Below, one piece after another: positions 12,053 through 24,552 of a stretch of 64,000 bases of DNA. The DNA is from Selaginella moellendorffii (taxonomy: Eukaryota; Streptophyta; Lycopodiopsida; Selaginellales; Selaginellaceae): contig NW_003314330.1 of NCBI RefSeq assembly GCF_000143415.4, positions 1-64,000 of the forward strand, read 5' to 3'. A model generated the notes under the pieces. That model made no database searches, had not been told where the DNA came from, and saw only the letters and a program-made list of their open reading frames with translations. How positions within the stretch are numbered: the first letter of the stretch is position 1; every line of letters starts with the position of its first letter. The position numbers and the translations under genes are program-made.

Positions 12053-12770
12053 ATTGGCGATGGGGTTGATCCTATACCAAAAAAAGATATTGGAGCTGTT
12101 GGCGCGGAATCAAGATATTTTCCCGAAGGATTTGCCGCCAAGGCTACCTCCTAGCCATGAGGTTGATCATCGGATTAAGGTTATTCCAGGTTCTAAACCA
12201 CCTACGAAGGCTCTGTATCAATTGAACATCAAGGAGATGGCTGAACTCAAGAAACAACTCACAGAGCTTCTTGACAAAGGTCATATCCGACCAAGCAAGT
12301 CACCTTATGGAGCGCCGGTCCTTTTTGTTATGAAAAAGGATGGAATCATGAGGATGTGTATCGACTATTGGGCACTCAACAAGATCACGATTAAGAACAG
12401 TTATCCTTTGCTTCGCATTGATGACTTGTTTGACCAACTCTTAAAGGCTAAGTATTTTACGCGACTTGATTTGCAGTCCGGGTATTATCAGATGTGGGTG
12501 GCGGATCAAGATGTGGAGAAGACAGCCTTTAAGACTTAGTACAGATCTTATGAGTTCCTTGTCATGCCGTTCAGGTTATGCAATGCTCCGGCAACGTTTA
12601 GCACTATGATGGATAGAATATTTAGAGATTATTTGGACACATTTGTTGTCTTATATATTGACGATATTCTAGTCTTCAGCGAAACATTGGAGGATCATTT
12701 GAAACACTTGGAGCTGGTGTTTTAGAAGTTGCACGAACACAAACTGTATGCTAAGGAAAGTAAAAATTAT
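12036..12770 (+). pseudogene. Retrotransposon reverse transcriptase, truncated
   Basis: Recognisable RT blocks in order: [26 protein letters not shown], the [20 protein letters not shown] block, [10 protein letters not shown] (normally Tyr-Arg, so a probable C-to-T change), [11 protein letters not shown], and the catalytic YIDDILVFS near 12655-12680. Stops at 12537 (TAG where the family has Gln) and 12723 (TAG, again at a usual Gln) break it. Similarity ends at ~12770, before the connection and RNase H domains, in AT-rich DNA. Confidence 0.9.
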
Positions 12771-13079
12771 TAGCATAATTTAATTGGCTTGAAGTTTATA
12801 TGTGTCTAAGTATCAATGTGGTTTTTGTGATTAAGTCTTAGTATTTGTAGATGGCAGTAGCAAATATCATGAATATAACTATGGGTATTAAAAATTATTT
12901 GTCAATAAGTCCATAGTTCTTTTCTTAATATTGTTACATGAGAATTTATTATGCTTGCCAAACACCCTCACTATCATGCTTATATGTTAATCAATCCCAT
13001 ATTAATCCCATTAGAAAAGTGTTTAAATCTACTAGTGAGGCATATTTATGAAAGGGAGAGATTGTCATGAATACAATGA

Positions 13080-16000
13080 TATTGTTATTATATTTAAATT
13101 CATCTAGTGCCATTCCATAGTTAATAAATTTCCAAACTTATCTTTGGTATTGGCATTGGGATGTTAGAAGTTTTATGACTATTCCAATGCTACTCAATAC
13201 TTTTGTTCCTCCACTCTTTAGTTGTATGTTTAGTTGTTTTTTTGTTTAATGGCTCAAAGCCTTAAAACTCAAGCCCTTATTATTCTTGACATAACGGTTA
13301 AGTTTCATCCCATAGTTATCCTATGCTAAAACACTATAAAGTATAGGGTGCATAGAGTATAGGTATATTGTTAAATGCTTATGCATTTGATTATAAAACT
13401 TTATATTAAGGTGAATATATGTAAAGTTGTAAATAAGGGAAAGTTGGTTGGGCCATTAAAATTTACATTCTTAACTGAGAGACATTCTTTCTTTAGGTGA
13501 GAAATTTTTTCATAAATTTTCTTAAGCTTCCCTAATTGTTGATCTATTGGTCATTTTGTCTGAAAACTAATCTATTTCTATAATAGGATTGTATTTTTTT
13601 TTTCTATATTGGCATGTTAGTTCCACTTTTGTTAGTATTGTCTATTTGCAGTTAGTCTTTAGCATTTGATTATATAAAATCTTAAATATGGTGATTCACG
13701 CATTATTGCTTTCTTTAACTTTATTCTAGTGTTATAAGGTTTATAAATGCATATATGTATATGTATATGTATGTTTTTATTGTTTTATTTGTTTTTATTT
13801 CTTCATTCTCTCTTTTAGATCTAGATCTATATTAACTTTTTGGAAGATCTAGAATTTTTGCTATTGATATGCTCAGATTTGCTCTTTCTTCTGATCTTCA
13901 TTACATATTCTTCTTTTATGATGCCACGCTGTCATTGATCAAGAAGTATGTCACTTGAGGTTGTTAATGCTGCTCTATTAGATCAAACTTTTAGTGTTGT
14001 AAGGTGTGATTATATTGGTGTTGCACCATCTTTGGTATGTTACCATTTCCAACTTTTGTGGGACATGATTACACAGCTTGTCCTATTCTCAATGTTTTGC
14101 CATCTCTCATTCATATAGAGTATGATTGTGATATCAATTAGCAAACTATAGATAATGTAATTCAGTTTTTGGAGAATATTCGAGGATTGAGTTTATGAAA
14201 AGACAATGTGTATAAGATCGAATGGATTCTAGATCATTCTAACGAGCTTAATTATTATGAAGATAGCTTTAAAGATGAAGTGGAAATTTTACGGGGTAGG
14301 TGTCAATCATTCAATTTGTCATTTAATCCTTTCTCTTTACCTTTTGTTCTTTCTCAACTTTTTCTTATTTTTGGGATTGAGCCACCTTCTCATGTTCTTA
14401 GTATTTTTTTTCATTTGCAATGTTTTCTTCTCTTGACATGTCAATCGTTTATGACTCTAATAATTCTAGAGTCATAACAACTCTAGCCAACTCTCAAACA
14501 TGAGGTAACAACATGTAACAACTCTCAAATGTAACAACAACACCTTGACAACACTCTTAAAGGAATATATAAACTCCTCAGCAGCAATGGTAAAGCAAAC
14601 GCTTTTAATGGCACTCACAAGTGGGGATATACATTCAACCCAAAACTCTAGCCAAAGTGACTCAACCTATAGAACAAATGAATATTCAACATCAAAACTG
14701 ATCAAAGATTTTGCCAATGAAACAAAAGCAAGATTCTTAATTTCATACATTCCCCTATTTTCCAAGTTTTGAGCACATGTTCTTCTTTCTATTTCCCCAT
14801 TTTTGTATTGCCAATTGCTATAAATTCCTCTTTCGATGCTTCTTTATCAAATTTTTTCTTTTTCCACAATTGTTTTTCCTCAATTTTTCTCATTTTCTCC
14901 TTTTTGCCCTGATACTTCAATTTCTTTTTTCTTCAGAGGAGGGGGTAGAGGGGATGGATGGAAGTTTGGCCCCAATAATGGAGTGAGGACAAGTAAATAC
15001 GGTAGTGGAGCGAGGATAAACAATATAAATTGTGGAATGAAGACAAATATAGTGAGTCTAAACAAAACATCCAACCCCGGCGTAGTGAGGCTAAATAGAT
15101 GCAATAGTGGAGTGAAACCAAACACAGATGGTAGAGTGAGGATAAGCACAACAAATCCAAACGGAGCTAGTGCTTTAAAAAAAAATTTCCTTCAAGGAGG
15201 GGATAAAGAGGATGTAAAGGATGAATAGAGTGAATCTAACCTCCCATATACAGTGTTGGACGAAGACAATGGTTATGAGTTTAAATTAACATAAGTTCAA
15301 ATGTTGATTGAAGTGAAGGCGCAATAGTATGTTTTGTTTATGATCCTTAGTCTAAGTTAATAGTGGTCTTGAAGGATTGTCAACAGACAGACTTAGAAAC
15401 AGGATGTATTATTTGTTGCAATGATGTTCTATGGACTATAGTAACTTTTAAAGTCCCTTGTTTTAGTTCAAAGTTATGGTTGTGCAATTAGTTTGAGCAT
15501 TTAGGAGCTACAACTAGTTCACCAAGATTCTATAGTTAGCTAATGCTTATACTATGGCTTTAGGTTTTATTTCAATTATGATTATTAACAACTTTGTTGG
15601 TGGTTTTGTGGGAACTTTAAATTCTTATAGTAATTTGTAATTGCCCAGCAGAAGCTCTAGATATTTCACCTAAATTATTATCATCACCTTTTCATCTTCT
15701 AGAGGGGAGATGGTGTAAAGTTTGTAAATATATGTATGTATATACATGTATTACCCTAGCTAAGTAATACACTAATTATAGTACTATTGCATATGGACCA
15801 TCTATTTGAGATTAATTTTGGTCCATCCATTCTTGTATATAAGTAAGGGTCTAAACCCTAACTAATATACCTATTCCTCTATCCCAAATGCTCACAGTGT
15901 TAATAACAATTAAATGATGCTCTATTATTTATATTTTTAAAGTTGAGATTAAAGTGATATAAAATGTTTTTCTATAGGTATATTGTAAAATTTGGATTTC

Positions 16001-16236
16001 TATCTATAATGACTCAAATTGTTGGTGATTATTTAGGTCTTAATTGAAAATTGACATTTAGTTCTGTTAATCATGATGAAGATGGTGTTGATGATTTAGA
16101 TATACTTTTTAATTTTTAGCATTCATATATTTACTAGTTAACAATTATATCACATGGACTTTAATAACAATGGAATTTCAAAAAAAATCCACTTCCCAAG
16201 CTTTCATTCTTAGTGTATTAAAATATTTGGTTGAAA
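13080..16236. other. AT-rich non-coding stretch with a possible LTR edge
   Basis: No supportable gene. A purine run AGAGGGGAGA at 15701-15710 directly followed by TG resembles a polypurine tract at a 3' LTR, and a TATA-rich stretch follows (15720-15860), but no coding remnant was recognised upstream. Short frames at 14208-14477 and 14836-15228 are unremarkable. Confidence 0.45.
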
Positions 16237-16336
16237 NNNNNNNNNNNNNNNNNNNNNNNNNNNNNNNNNNNNNNNNNNNNNNNNNNNNNNNNNNNNNNNN
16301 NNNNNNNNNNNNNNNNNNNNNNNNNNNNNNNNNNNN
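16237..16336. other. Assembly gap (100 N)
   Basis: Exactly 100 undetermined bases, the conventional size for a gap of unknown length. It ends directly in a microsatellite, the likely cause of the failed assembly. Confidence 0.99.
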
Positions 16337-17317
<981 letters not shown>

Positions 17318-18211
17318 TCAACAAAATGTATTTGAAGCCCAAATAGGATCTATTAATGGATGAGTACTAAAATGTTTTTGATAACTTGAATATAAAACTA
17401 GATTACAATCATCTTGCATAATCAAATATGTATTTAGAAAACAATGAAGATGTTTGCAATTAGTACCAGATGCCCAAATTGCATGTTGTTTACCAGAATA
17501 TAAAACTAAGTTTCCATCCTCTTGTAATCTTAAAACACAATTAAATTCGTTATTTGATGGTTTTATTGTCCATAATATCTTATTGTTATTATATAGTATC
17601 AATTCACAAAATAAATTTAGATACAAATGTGCTTTTTGATTTACAGAAATTAAGAAATGTGTTTCTAATAAATATTGAAGTGGCATATTAGGATATCCAG
17701 ATATTATTATAGTTGTATACACATCACATCTTCTATTTTTCAAGTGCAAGTTGGTTTTTGCATGTTGTATACGAGGACGATAGTTTCTAATCATATATTG
17801 AAAAGCATAATTTTCAGCAACCACAGTGATATATGAAGCACCAAACTCTATCATATCTTCATAAGATTCTTCTAAAAGCCTACTTAATTCACCTCTTATA
17901 ATTGATCCTTGATCTGTACCACCTGCAGCATTTATAGCACATTTTGCAAAAGAATTCTCAATTGTGCTATAAATCCAAATACTAATTGCAATAATTGTTT
18001 TTGTTCCATCATCATTTGTTAATTCTGCCTCACCATCTTGCCTTTGACCTCTTGGAAGTACCACATTAGGAATAGATGTAATCATAGCACTAATACCTCT
18101 AGTAATTAAATGAACTGATTCTGAAGATAACACATCTAAATCACCTGCATCAATTTGAAAAGGACATACTTTTGAGACTAAAATTAATAAAAAATATATA
18201 TAACACTTCAT
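17318..18211 (-). CDS. Secreted bulb-type (GNA-like) lectin with unknown N-terminal domain
   Basis: An intronless 297-aa frame. Residues 1-18 are a hydrophobic signal peptide. The C-terminal part (about 200-297) is a bulb-lectin (B-lectin) domain: two intact mannose-binding motifs of the form QxDxNxVxY, as LQEDGNLVLY and MQDDCNLVLY, each followed by an IWAS turn, plus a degenerate third (NLFCELILYNNNK). Members of this family bind mannose and related sugars and often act in defence or storage. Residues ~20-190 form a domain I do not recognise (Cys-poor, with PRGQRQDGEAELTNDDG near 55). The gene lies alone in AT-rich DNA with matching AT-rich codons and no intron, unlike the core genes; horizontal origin or a lineage-specific family are both possible. 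Confidence 0.75.
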   Translation of the reverse strand: MKCYIYFLLILVSKVCPFQIDAGDLDVLSSESVHLITRGISAMITSIPNVVLPRGQRQDGEAELTNDDGTKTIIAISIWIYSTIENSFAKCAINAAGGTDQGSIIRGELSRLLEESYEDMIEFGASYITVVAENYAFQYMIRNYRPRIQHAKTNLHLKNRRCDVYTTIIISGYPNMPLQYLLETHFLISVNQKAHLYLNLFCELILYNNNKILWTIKPSNNEFNCVLRLQEDGNLVLYSGKQHAIWASGTNCKHLHCFLNTYLIMQDDCNLVLYSSYQKHFSTHPLIDPIWASNTFC

Positions 18212-19434
18212 TTGAAGTTTTATTTTAGTTATGGTTATCCTATTTATCTAACATTAAATAATTATTATTACACTTACTAAAATTAAAATAAATTATTATA
18301 TTATTAATTAAAATTAAAATTTTAATTACTTAACAAACACTTAACTTGAATTTTTTTTAATTTGTTTGTATTGGAAAATTTAACATATTTAAAGTTATAT
18401 TATTATTTTGTGGCACAATTTAACACTCTATATAATCCAGAATATTTATCTTGCTTATACAAAAGACCTATGAATAAATTTGAAAACATATAATCAATAA
18501 ATATATTCAGAAGAGTTAGAGATACATAGCCAATTGTGTTTTGTCTCATCAAAAGCTCTCTAAGGGATGAATGTACACCTTGTATAAAAACCTCCAAAGT
18601 GCTCCCCATCTTGATGTCCCACCCTACTACCATGACACCCCATGCTTACATAATTCACCCTGTGCCACTACACCAGAATTTTTCTTGAATGTCTTGCCGA
18701 AATCTAACAATATCACCAAAAACTTCTCAATCCATGAGACTTTAAGCATTTTTTTCTATTTTCTTCCACTAATATGGCATTCATACAAGATTCCATATAG
18801 AAATAACTTTGTGGTCTCAAATAAGCTCACTTTATTGTTGTTAAGTACATACCTTTGTCTCACCCATGCCTCAAGGAGTTGATTGCATGCTGAAATGCCT
18901 ATATTATATCAAAGATATTTGAAGTGCAAAATGAAAAAATTGAGAGATATATCCCAAATGTATATCGCTTAAAATACCACATGAAATAAGGTTCCTTAAG
19001 TTTGTTTTTCGTTCATGCTTTTGGTCTTCTCTTGCAATGAATCATCTTTGAGCTTTGTAAACTCTGTGATGATGAAATCCTTGAATGGAAGCTACTCACT
19101 GGCAAACAAAAGGAGGGGCAAATTTTTTTTTCACATATATTGGACTTACCCACCCTCTTGTCCCCCTTGCAAGGGGTCAGCAAGTGTGGTTTGTGCATGT
19201 ACCAAAATTGCCTTGCCTCCTTTTGCCTGATGGGGTGGCCATTGTTTCCGTGATGTGCATTCTGCAGAGTTGGACAAGCAAAAGCACGTAACAAAAGAAA
19301 ACAAACAAGAAAAACAGCTATCTCAACAATTACCTTTAGCACCATTGCCAAGATCTCAGCACTCTTTGTCAGTGTGGTGAACATCCCTAGGTGCTCTCTC
19401 TTTTCTCTCTCAGCATGGATGACACTCTCTCCTG
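18212..19434. other. Intergenic stretch without recognisable gene
   Basis: AT-rich to 18900, then more balanced. A 123-codon minus-strand frame at 19013-19384 has a hydrophobic N-terminus but no recognisable domain and no supporting context, so it is not called as a gene. Confidence 0.5.
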
Positions 19435-21008
19435 TTATTTCCAGGCTATGAAACTAGACAGCTACCGAGCTAAACACGTCATGTGCTCCAGAGCTTCTCC
19501 CATGTCCAGCAAGAAGAAGTTTATACCCACCAGACCCCATGCATGTGGTGCTTTTGGGCACTTGTGAGTAGCAGATACCGCGTCGTGGCATTTGTATGGC
19601 ATGTGCACGTGGATGTGTCTGGTGTATGTGAGGCTCTTGTTTGCAGCCAACGTGCGGCACACATCTAGTGTGACCCAGACATACATCAAACTCCTCCTCC
19701 TTCAGGTTCTTGATCCTTGAAGGATCGCTTGATCTCATAGAGGGCAAGGTCCAAGCAAGGAAGTAAGCCACCTTGCCCCTCAATAGTGTGGCTGGTGTGT
19801 TTCTCAACGTGGTCGGATTTTAAAATCAGCTGTACTTCTAAGATCCTGGTGGGGGATTGTATGGAAATGCAATAACCACATCGTGTTTGGACAGATGGGT
19901 CATGAGAAAAACCAAGATTCACTCGCAAAACAATATTCCTTTAAAAAAAAAGACCAAGAAATGTGAGGCCCTTTCAGGGCATCACACAACAATGCATAGG
20001 CAACAAAACGTTCAGCAAAATTCATAGCTGAGTCAGTTGCATAATGCAGCTAAGTTCTTTATAGTCGAGGTTGCTCCGCAATCCTCATGGCCTTCAAAGC
20101 GCAAGCCCCAGCACTGTTTGTCGCTCGCCCCAGCATTTACCCCGAGAAGGCATAAGTCTTACAAACAGTGCCAGCAAGTACCGCAACCAGGTACCTGCCA
20201 CCTTTCTGTTCCACGAGAATGACAGGGGGGCCTCTTATTTCCAGCTCAGGAAACGAGACAGCTACTGAGCTAAATATATCATGTGCTCCAGAGCTTCTCC
20301 TATTTCAGGCAAGAAGAATTTGACACCCACCCCATGCATGTGGTGCTTTGGGAGTAGCAGATGCCGGGTGTTGGCATTTGCATGGCATATGCACATGGAT
20401 GTGTCCGGTGTATGCGAGGCTCTTGTTTGTTGCCGTCGAACAATACGCATCTGACACGACCCAGACACACATCAAACTCTGCCTCCTTTGGGTGCTTGAT
20501 CCTTGAGGGATTGCTTGATCTCCCAGAGTGCAAGGTCCAAGCAAGGAAGTACGCCATGACTGATGTATTTCTCGGTGTTGTTGGATCTTAAAAATGGCTG
20601 TGCTTTTGAGTTCCTAGCAAGGAATTGTATTCTCTTACGAATGAATCTTTGGTTTTTTTCACAATCCATCTATCCAAACACAATGTTGTTATTGCATTTG
20701 CATATTCCTTTCAAAAGTACAAAGAATGTGAAGCCATTTCAAGGCATCACACAACAATGACAACAATGTATGGGCGACAATGCGTTCAGCAAAATTCGTA
20801 GCTAAGTTGGTCACACAATGTTACCAGGAGTTCTTTATAGCTGCCTCGCTCCGCAATTCTTACTGCCTTTCAAAGCGCAAACCCCAGCACTTTTTGTCTC
20901 TCACCCCAGCATTTACCCCGTGGGGGCATAAGTCTTACAAATAGTTAGCAAATGCCGCACCGGGTGCCTACCACCTTTCCGTTGTGTGGGAATGACAAAG
21001 GGGCCCTT
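19435..21008. repeat. Tandem duplication, two ~0.8-kb units
   Basis: Unit 1 runs 19435-20234 and unit 2 20235-21008; the start of a third (TATTTCCAGCCCAGGAAG) follows. Landmarks repeated in order are ATTTCCAG, CATGTGCTCCAGAGCTTCTC, CCATGCATGTGGTGCTT, GCAAAATTC and CCCCAGCATTTACCCC. Both units carry comparable minus-strand frames (19454-19807 and 20300-20557) of similar composition, but with no recognisable domain. Small indels account for the length difference. Confidence 0.85.
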
Positions 21009-21839
21009 GTATTTCCAGCCCAGGAAGGAAAAATAACTGATAAAATTACCTGAGTTAATTTTATATTTTAAGCAAAAACATCTCTAGTAGATTTGCATCC
21101 ATGGCCTGAGGCTCAAAGTCTGAAGGGTTGATCAATGAGAGTGCTCTGCGTTGTTGTGAAGATGACCGTTGAGTTCTATTTTCAAATATTCTGGACTGCT
21201 TTCTTTTTTAATCTTTTCTTGCAGGCCGATGAAATGTAGTATGTTCTTGGGAGGATCTTGGCGGTGATGGCGTTCAAACCGGTTCTATAGGCTCAGGGCA
21301 CAGGCCAGGTATGTCTCTCCACAGCCTTGATGGCAGGCACAGCTTGGATGGAATTTAGACTTCTGGAGAGATTCCAAAATCATAGAAACGTGCTAAAGCT
21401 ACTAAGGTAACACGGAAGCTACTACAAGGAAGAAGAGATGGAATTCTCTTTCTAACAGGTTGTTGGATCGTCACCTTCTACCTTCTAACTGTCGCCCAAG
21501 TCCGAGGGAGACCATAAAAAGCCATGCACACCTTTCCCAGAGTCACTATAAAATTGACGCACATCCTTCCTTCTCTTCTCGACTGCCAGGCAATTAAATC
21601 AACTTTATTTTTGGGTAAACTTTGAATATACAAACACTTTTGGTCCCTGTTCCAACCAGATTAACGCTCCAATCTCACAGCCACCTATCCGATTGAGATG
21701 AGGCAGAGATTAATGTTGTGATTGGAAGGCAAGCAAGGGATGTGTTGTGACACGAGAGGTAAAAAAGAAAGATAAGTTCCAGAGTTTTCTTCGCAACTCT
21801 AGATCATAAGTATTTTTTGAGTTAGCAACATAAGAACCT
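21009..21839. other. Intergenic stretch
   Basis: No supportable gene; downstream flank of the alpha/beta-hydrolase gene. Confidence 0.5.
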
Positions 21840-22835
21840 TTATTTGCCATGGTCTGCAAACCAGTCAAAAGTCCTTTCTAGTGGCGCACTAGTCATCTCG
21901 TGGTACGCATAAGCTGCATTGAGCTCCTCTTGAATGTGATGCTCCCACTTCTTCAGGCTCACAGGAAAGGCATTCCTTCGCTCGAGAACAGCCCGCCAAC
22001 CCACCCTCCGTCCATCGCTCCTCATGAAATCGTTCTCGTCTAGGATCCCCGCCTCTTTGAGCGCCTGATAGATCTTTCGTGAAGCTTCATCACCAACCCC
22101 GGGAATCCTGTCGCTCAAGAGCTGAGGCGTCACTGGCAATGCCAAACACTGGATCTCTTCAGTCCCCACCCCCTTCTCCTTCAGCAACTTCATGGACCGG
22201 GCCACTCCAATCGCTCGCCGCTCGTCCCTGGGCATGTGAGCGAAGAGCGTCGCCGGATAGTCGCGATCGAAATCCATCACCTCGAAGTGTCCCTCGGAGA
22301 TCATCAAAACCGTGGCGTTGAATCGCAGCTGGAGCGCGAGAGTAGAAACGAAGTAGCCACCGGAGGAGGCACCCAATGCGAAGATTGGGAGGCCATCCAG
22401 GCGGTTCTCGCGGATCCAGCCCTGGAGAATCGACACCACTTTCCCTGTGTCGGCCTGGCGATCCCAGCAGGTATTCGTGCTGGAGATAGCGATCACGGCA
22501 TACCTGGACTCCAGCGCCTTGAGAACGTAGAGGCGATCCTCTGGAAGACCGATGCAGTGAGGGCAATTAGGGCTCGTGTCCCAGAAGAACGTGGCCCTGC
22601 AGTGGCAGCCGTGAGCCAGGAAGAGGATCGCGCGAGCCGGTCGCGGCGGCATCTGCCAGAGGAACTCGCTGCCATGCTTGCTCCCGAGGATTGGAAGAAG
22701 CTCCACACTCCTGCTGCTGTGGCCGCGGCTGCGAGAGGGAAAGATCGAGGAGAGAAAGATTAGGAGGAGGAGGGCGCCAAAGACACAAAGAACGAGCTGC
22801 CGCCATCGAAGGAAGAGCAACGCGCTCGCCCGCAT
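21840..22835 (-). CDS. Membrane-anchored alpha/beta-hydrolase-fold protein
   Basis: Intronless, 331 aa. Residues ~13-33 form one transmembrane helix (VLCVFGALLLLIFLSS) close to the N-terminus after basic residues, so a type II membrane or signal-anchor protein is likely. Features of an alpha/beta-hydrolase fold follow: an HGC oxyanion-type turn at ~75 and a nucleophile elbow GASSGG at 155-160 (Ser157). A cluster of Cys (CPHC at 91-94) lies between them. I recognise it as an uncharacterised plant type, without a known substrate. The acid and His of a catalytic triad cannot be placed with certainty. The coding region is GC-rich like the neighbouring core genes. Hydrolase activity is inferred from the elbow only. 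Confidence 0.75.
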   Translation of the reverse strand: MRASALLFLRWRQLVLCVFGALLLLIFLSSIFPSRSRGHSSRSVELLPILGSKHGSEFLWQMPPRPARAILFLAHGCHCRATFFWDTSPNCPHCIGLPEDRLYVLKALESRYAVIAISSTNTCWDRQADTGKVVSILQGWIRENRLDGLPIFALGASSGGYFVSTLALQLRFNATVLMISEGHFEVMDFDRDYPATLFAHMPRDERRAIGVARSMKLLKEKGVGTEEIQCLALPVTPQLLSDRIPGVGDEASRKIYQALKEAGILDENDFMRSDGRRVGWRAVLERRNAFPVSLKKWEHHIQEELNAAYAYHEMTSAPLERTFDWFADHGK

Positions 22836-23103
22836 GAAAGCCCTACATTTTGAAAATTTAGGGCAGATCTACAAAGGGAGAATTTTCGGAGAATTTGAGA
22901 TCAAATCTCTTGTTTTCCACGGCCAGTTGCAAGCATCAAATCTTTTAAGCTGGTGAGATTGGCAAAGTTTTCCTCTTTTTTCAGCTAATCAGTCAAGAGT
23001 GGTGATGAGCAATATTCTGCAATGGAAATTCTAATTGATTGCAAGGAAATAGGAAAAAACTCCAGACCACTGTAGAAATGTTGCAATTCTTTTTTCTTTT
23101 CTG

Positions 23104-23493
23104 TTACATGAGAACTGTGAGACCAATTGGCCCCCTGGGGAATTTCACTCGTTGCAACAATATTTCACTCTCAATCCTCTCTAAAACTCTGTAAAACACG
23201 AGAATGTTACATGGCAAATGCATTGCCCCATAGTGGGTGTAGCCAAATTCTTCCTCCGACTTTTTAAGAAGCTCTTGGAAGAGAGGATGGTTGAGATAAG
23301 AAATTGGAATCACAAATCTCCTCCCTTCCTCGCCCACATAAACAGCCAACGATCCCTTTGGAACATCCGATGGTGGAGAGGATTTCCTTCGCAAGTAGGT
23401 TGTGCTGCGATTCCTTGTAAAGCCTGTGTTGGGATCCAAGGAATCGTCACTCTGACCATGGTGGCTCTGGCTCCTTCGTAAGATTGAGACCAT
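23104..23493 (-). CDS. SAUR-family small auxin-up RNA protein
   Basis: Intronless, 129 aa, the usual architecture of SAUR genes. The SAUR domain covers about residues 42-110: DVPKGSLAVYVGEEGRRFVIP, then SYLNHPLFQELLKKSEEEFG, then a Leu-Pro-Cys block. SAURs are short-lived plant proteins often induced by auxin that promote cell expansion by inhibiting PP2C.D phosphatases and so raising plasma-membrane H+-ATPase activity. The N-terminal 40 residues are Ser/Arg-rich and variable, as common in the family. No auxin-response element was searched for systematically. The flanks are intergenic, so it is a stand-alone gene, not part of a SAUR cluster in this window. Confidence 0.92.
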   Translation of the reverse strand: MVSILRRSQSHHGQSDDSLDPNTGFTRNRSTTYLRRKSSPPSDVPKGSLAVYVGEEGRRFVIPISYLNHPLFQELLKKSEEEFGYTHYGAMHLPCNILVFYRVLERIESEILLQRVKFPRGPIGLTVLM

Positions 23494-24552
23494 CTTCTCC
23501 CTTCTTCTCTGGATGCCCGGGGAAAGAAGAACTACAGTGAAGATATAACCCCTAGAAAAGAAATTGGATGTGTGCTTGAAGCTTACAACCTTACAAGCTT
23601 TAATTCTTTCTCTCCGAGTCGGCCACTCGCAATTTGAGGGAAGAAATTGTGAAGAGACTCAATTTTAGAAGCAATCCACAGCACACTAGAAAGCCAAGCC
23701 TTAAATTATATACCAAATGAAAGGTACGACTCTTTCAAACTGTGTTGCAAAGCCATAGCGTGGAGCCATTAAATGCACTGCGTTGGGGAGAATTCCGTGT
23801 TTGACCATATCAATCGTAGGCGACACGTAGGTATATTCGGTTGGGCGGTGTAAACAGTGGTCCAGGTTTCACTCGTGGCCACAGCCGTACAAGTACCTCT
23901 CTTGTCCTTTTTTACCTTTGGCCTTTCCAATCAATCGAACCCCACCAACTGGCGCTTGAGTGCGGGGACACTTGTTGACTTCTGGCAGACAAAAGATCCC
24001 CTGGAAGGTTCTAATGCGCTTCATAAAATAAAAAAAGGCGAAAAAATCGGGTGATTTGTGATTATGTTGGTATAATGTTACGAATCACGTTATGGTTATA
24101 ATTTTATTTTGTGTGCATTATTATTCCACAATTCATGGATATGATTCCAGCCACTTGCACCTTTGCAACCAAAGTTTTCCACAATCGTTAGGTCAAGACG
24201 ACGCGGTACAAGCTGTAGCTATGGTGGCACTGGTGGAGTCTTTTGCGCGATAGGGGCAATGCTGGTGACGACTTCTCCAACCAGGTGTGTTAGAGCTACT
24301 CCAGATCATTGCCGCCCTTAGAAATCCTCCTTGTTGGTCTCGCGAGGCTTTTGGCTTGACCATGGAAAATCGTCCACTCCGTCACTTCCTGTCCGTATAC
24401 GCTGCTGACCTAGCGACAGGAGGAACTAGAGCGCTCAAAAAGTATGGAACACGCCGAAGCTCTAGCTCACTGAGCAGCGATCTCCACTCCATTCCGCGAG
24501 GATGGTTTAGCGATTTTGGGCTTGGTGAGCGAATTCTACTCTTTTGGCGAAG
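23494..24552. other. Intergenic stretch between SAUR and ABCA genes
   Basis: Divergent flanks of a minus-strand and a plus-strand gene, so it probably holds both promoters. A 130-codon frame at 24287-24679 overlaps the ABCA first exon in another frame and is not called. Confidence 0.5.

Larger units (their letters stand above)
9590..13080 (+). mobile_element. Plus-strand gypsy LTR retrotransposon, internally deleted
   Basis: Evidence is a primer-binding site at 10090-10101, preceded by a likely 5' LTR ending in CA at 10087, then gag, protease and reverse transcriptase to about 12770, where coding similarity stops abruptly. The segment near 12945-13075 (GCCAAACACCCT-CTATCA...) resembles 9500-9640 and may be the matching end repeat. 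RNase H and integrase are absent, so the element seems to have lost the 3' half of pol. The outer limits given are approximate. Confidence 0.6.

Noticed and set aside
19013-19384. 123-codon minus-strand frame
   Set aside because: Hydrophobic start but no domain, no splice context and no conservation evidence.
22236-22763. 175-codon plus-strand frame
   Set aside because: Antisense to the alpha/beta-hydrolase gene.
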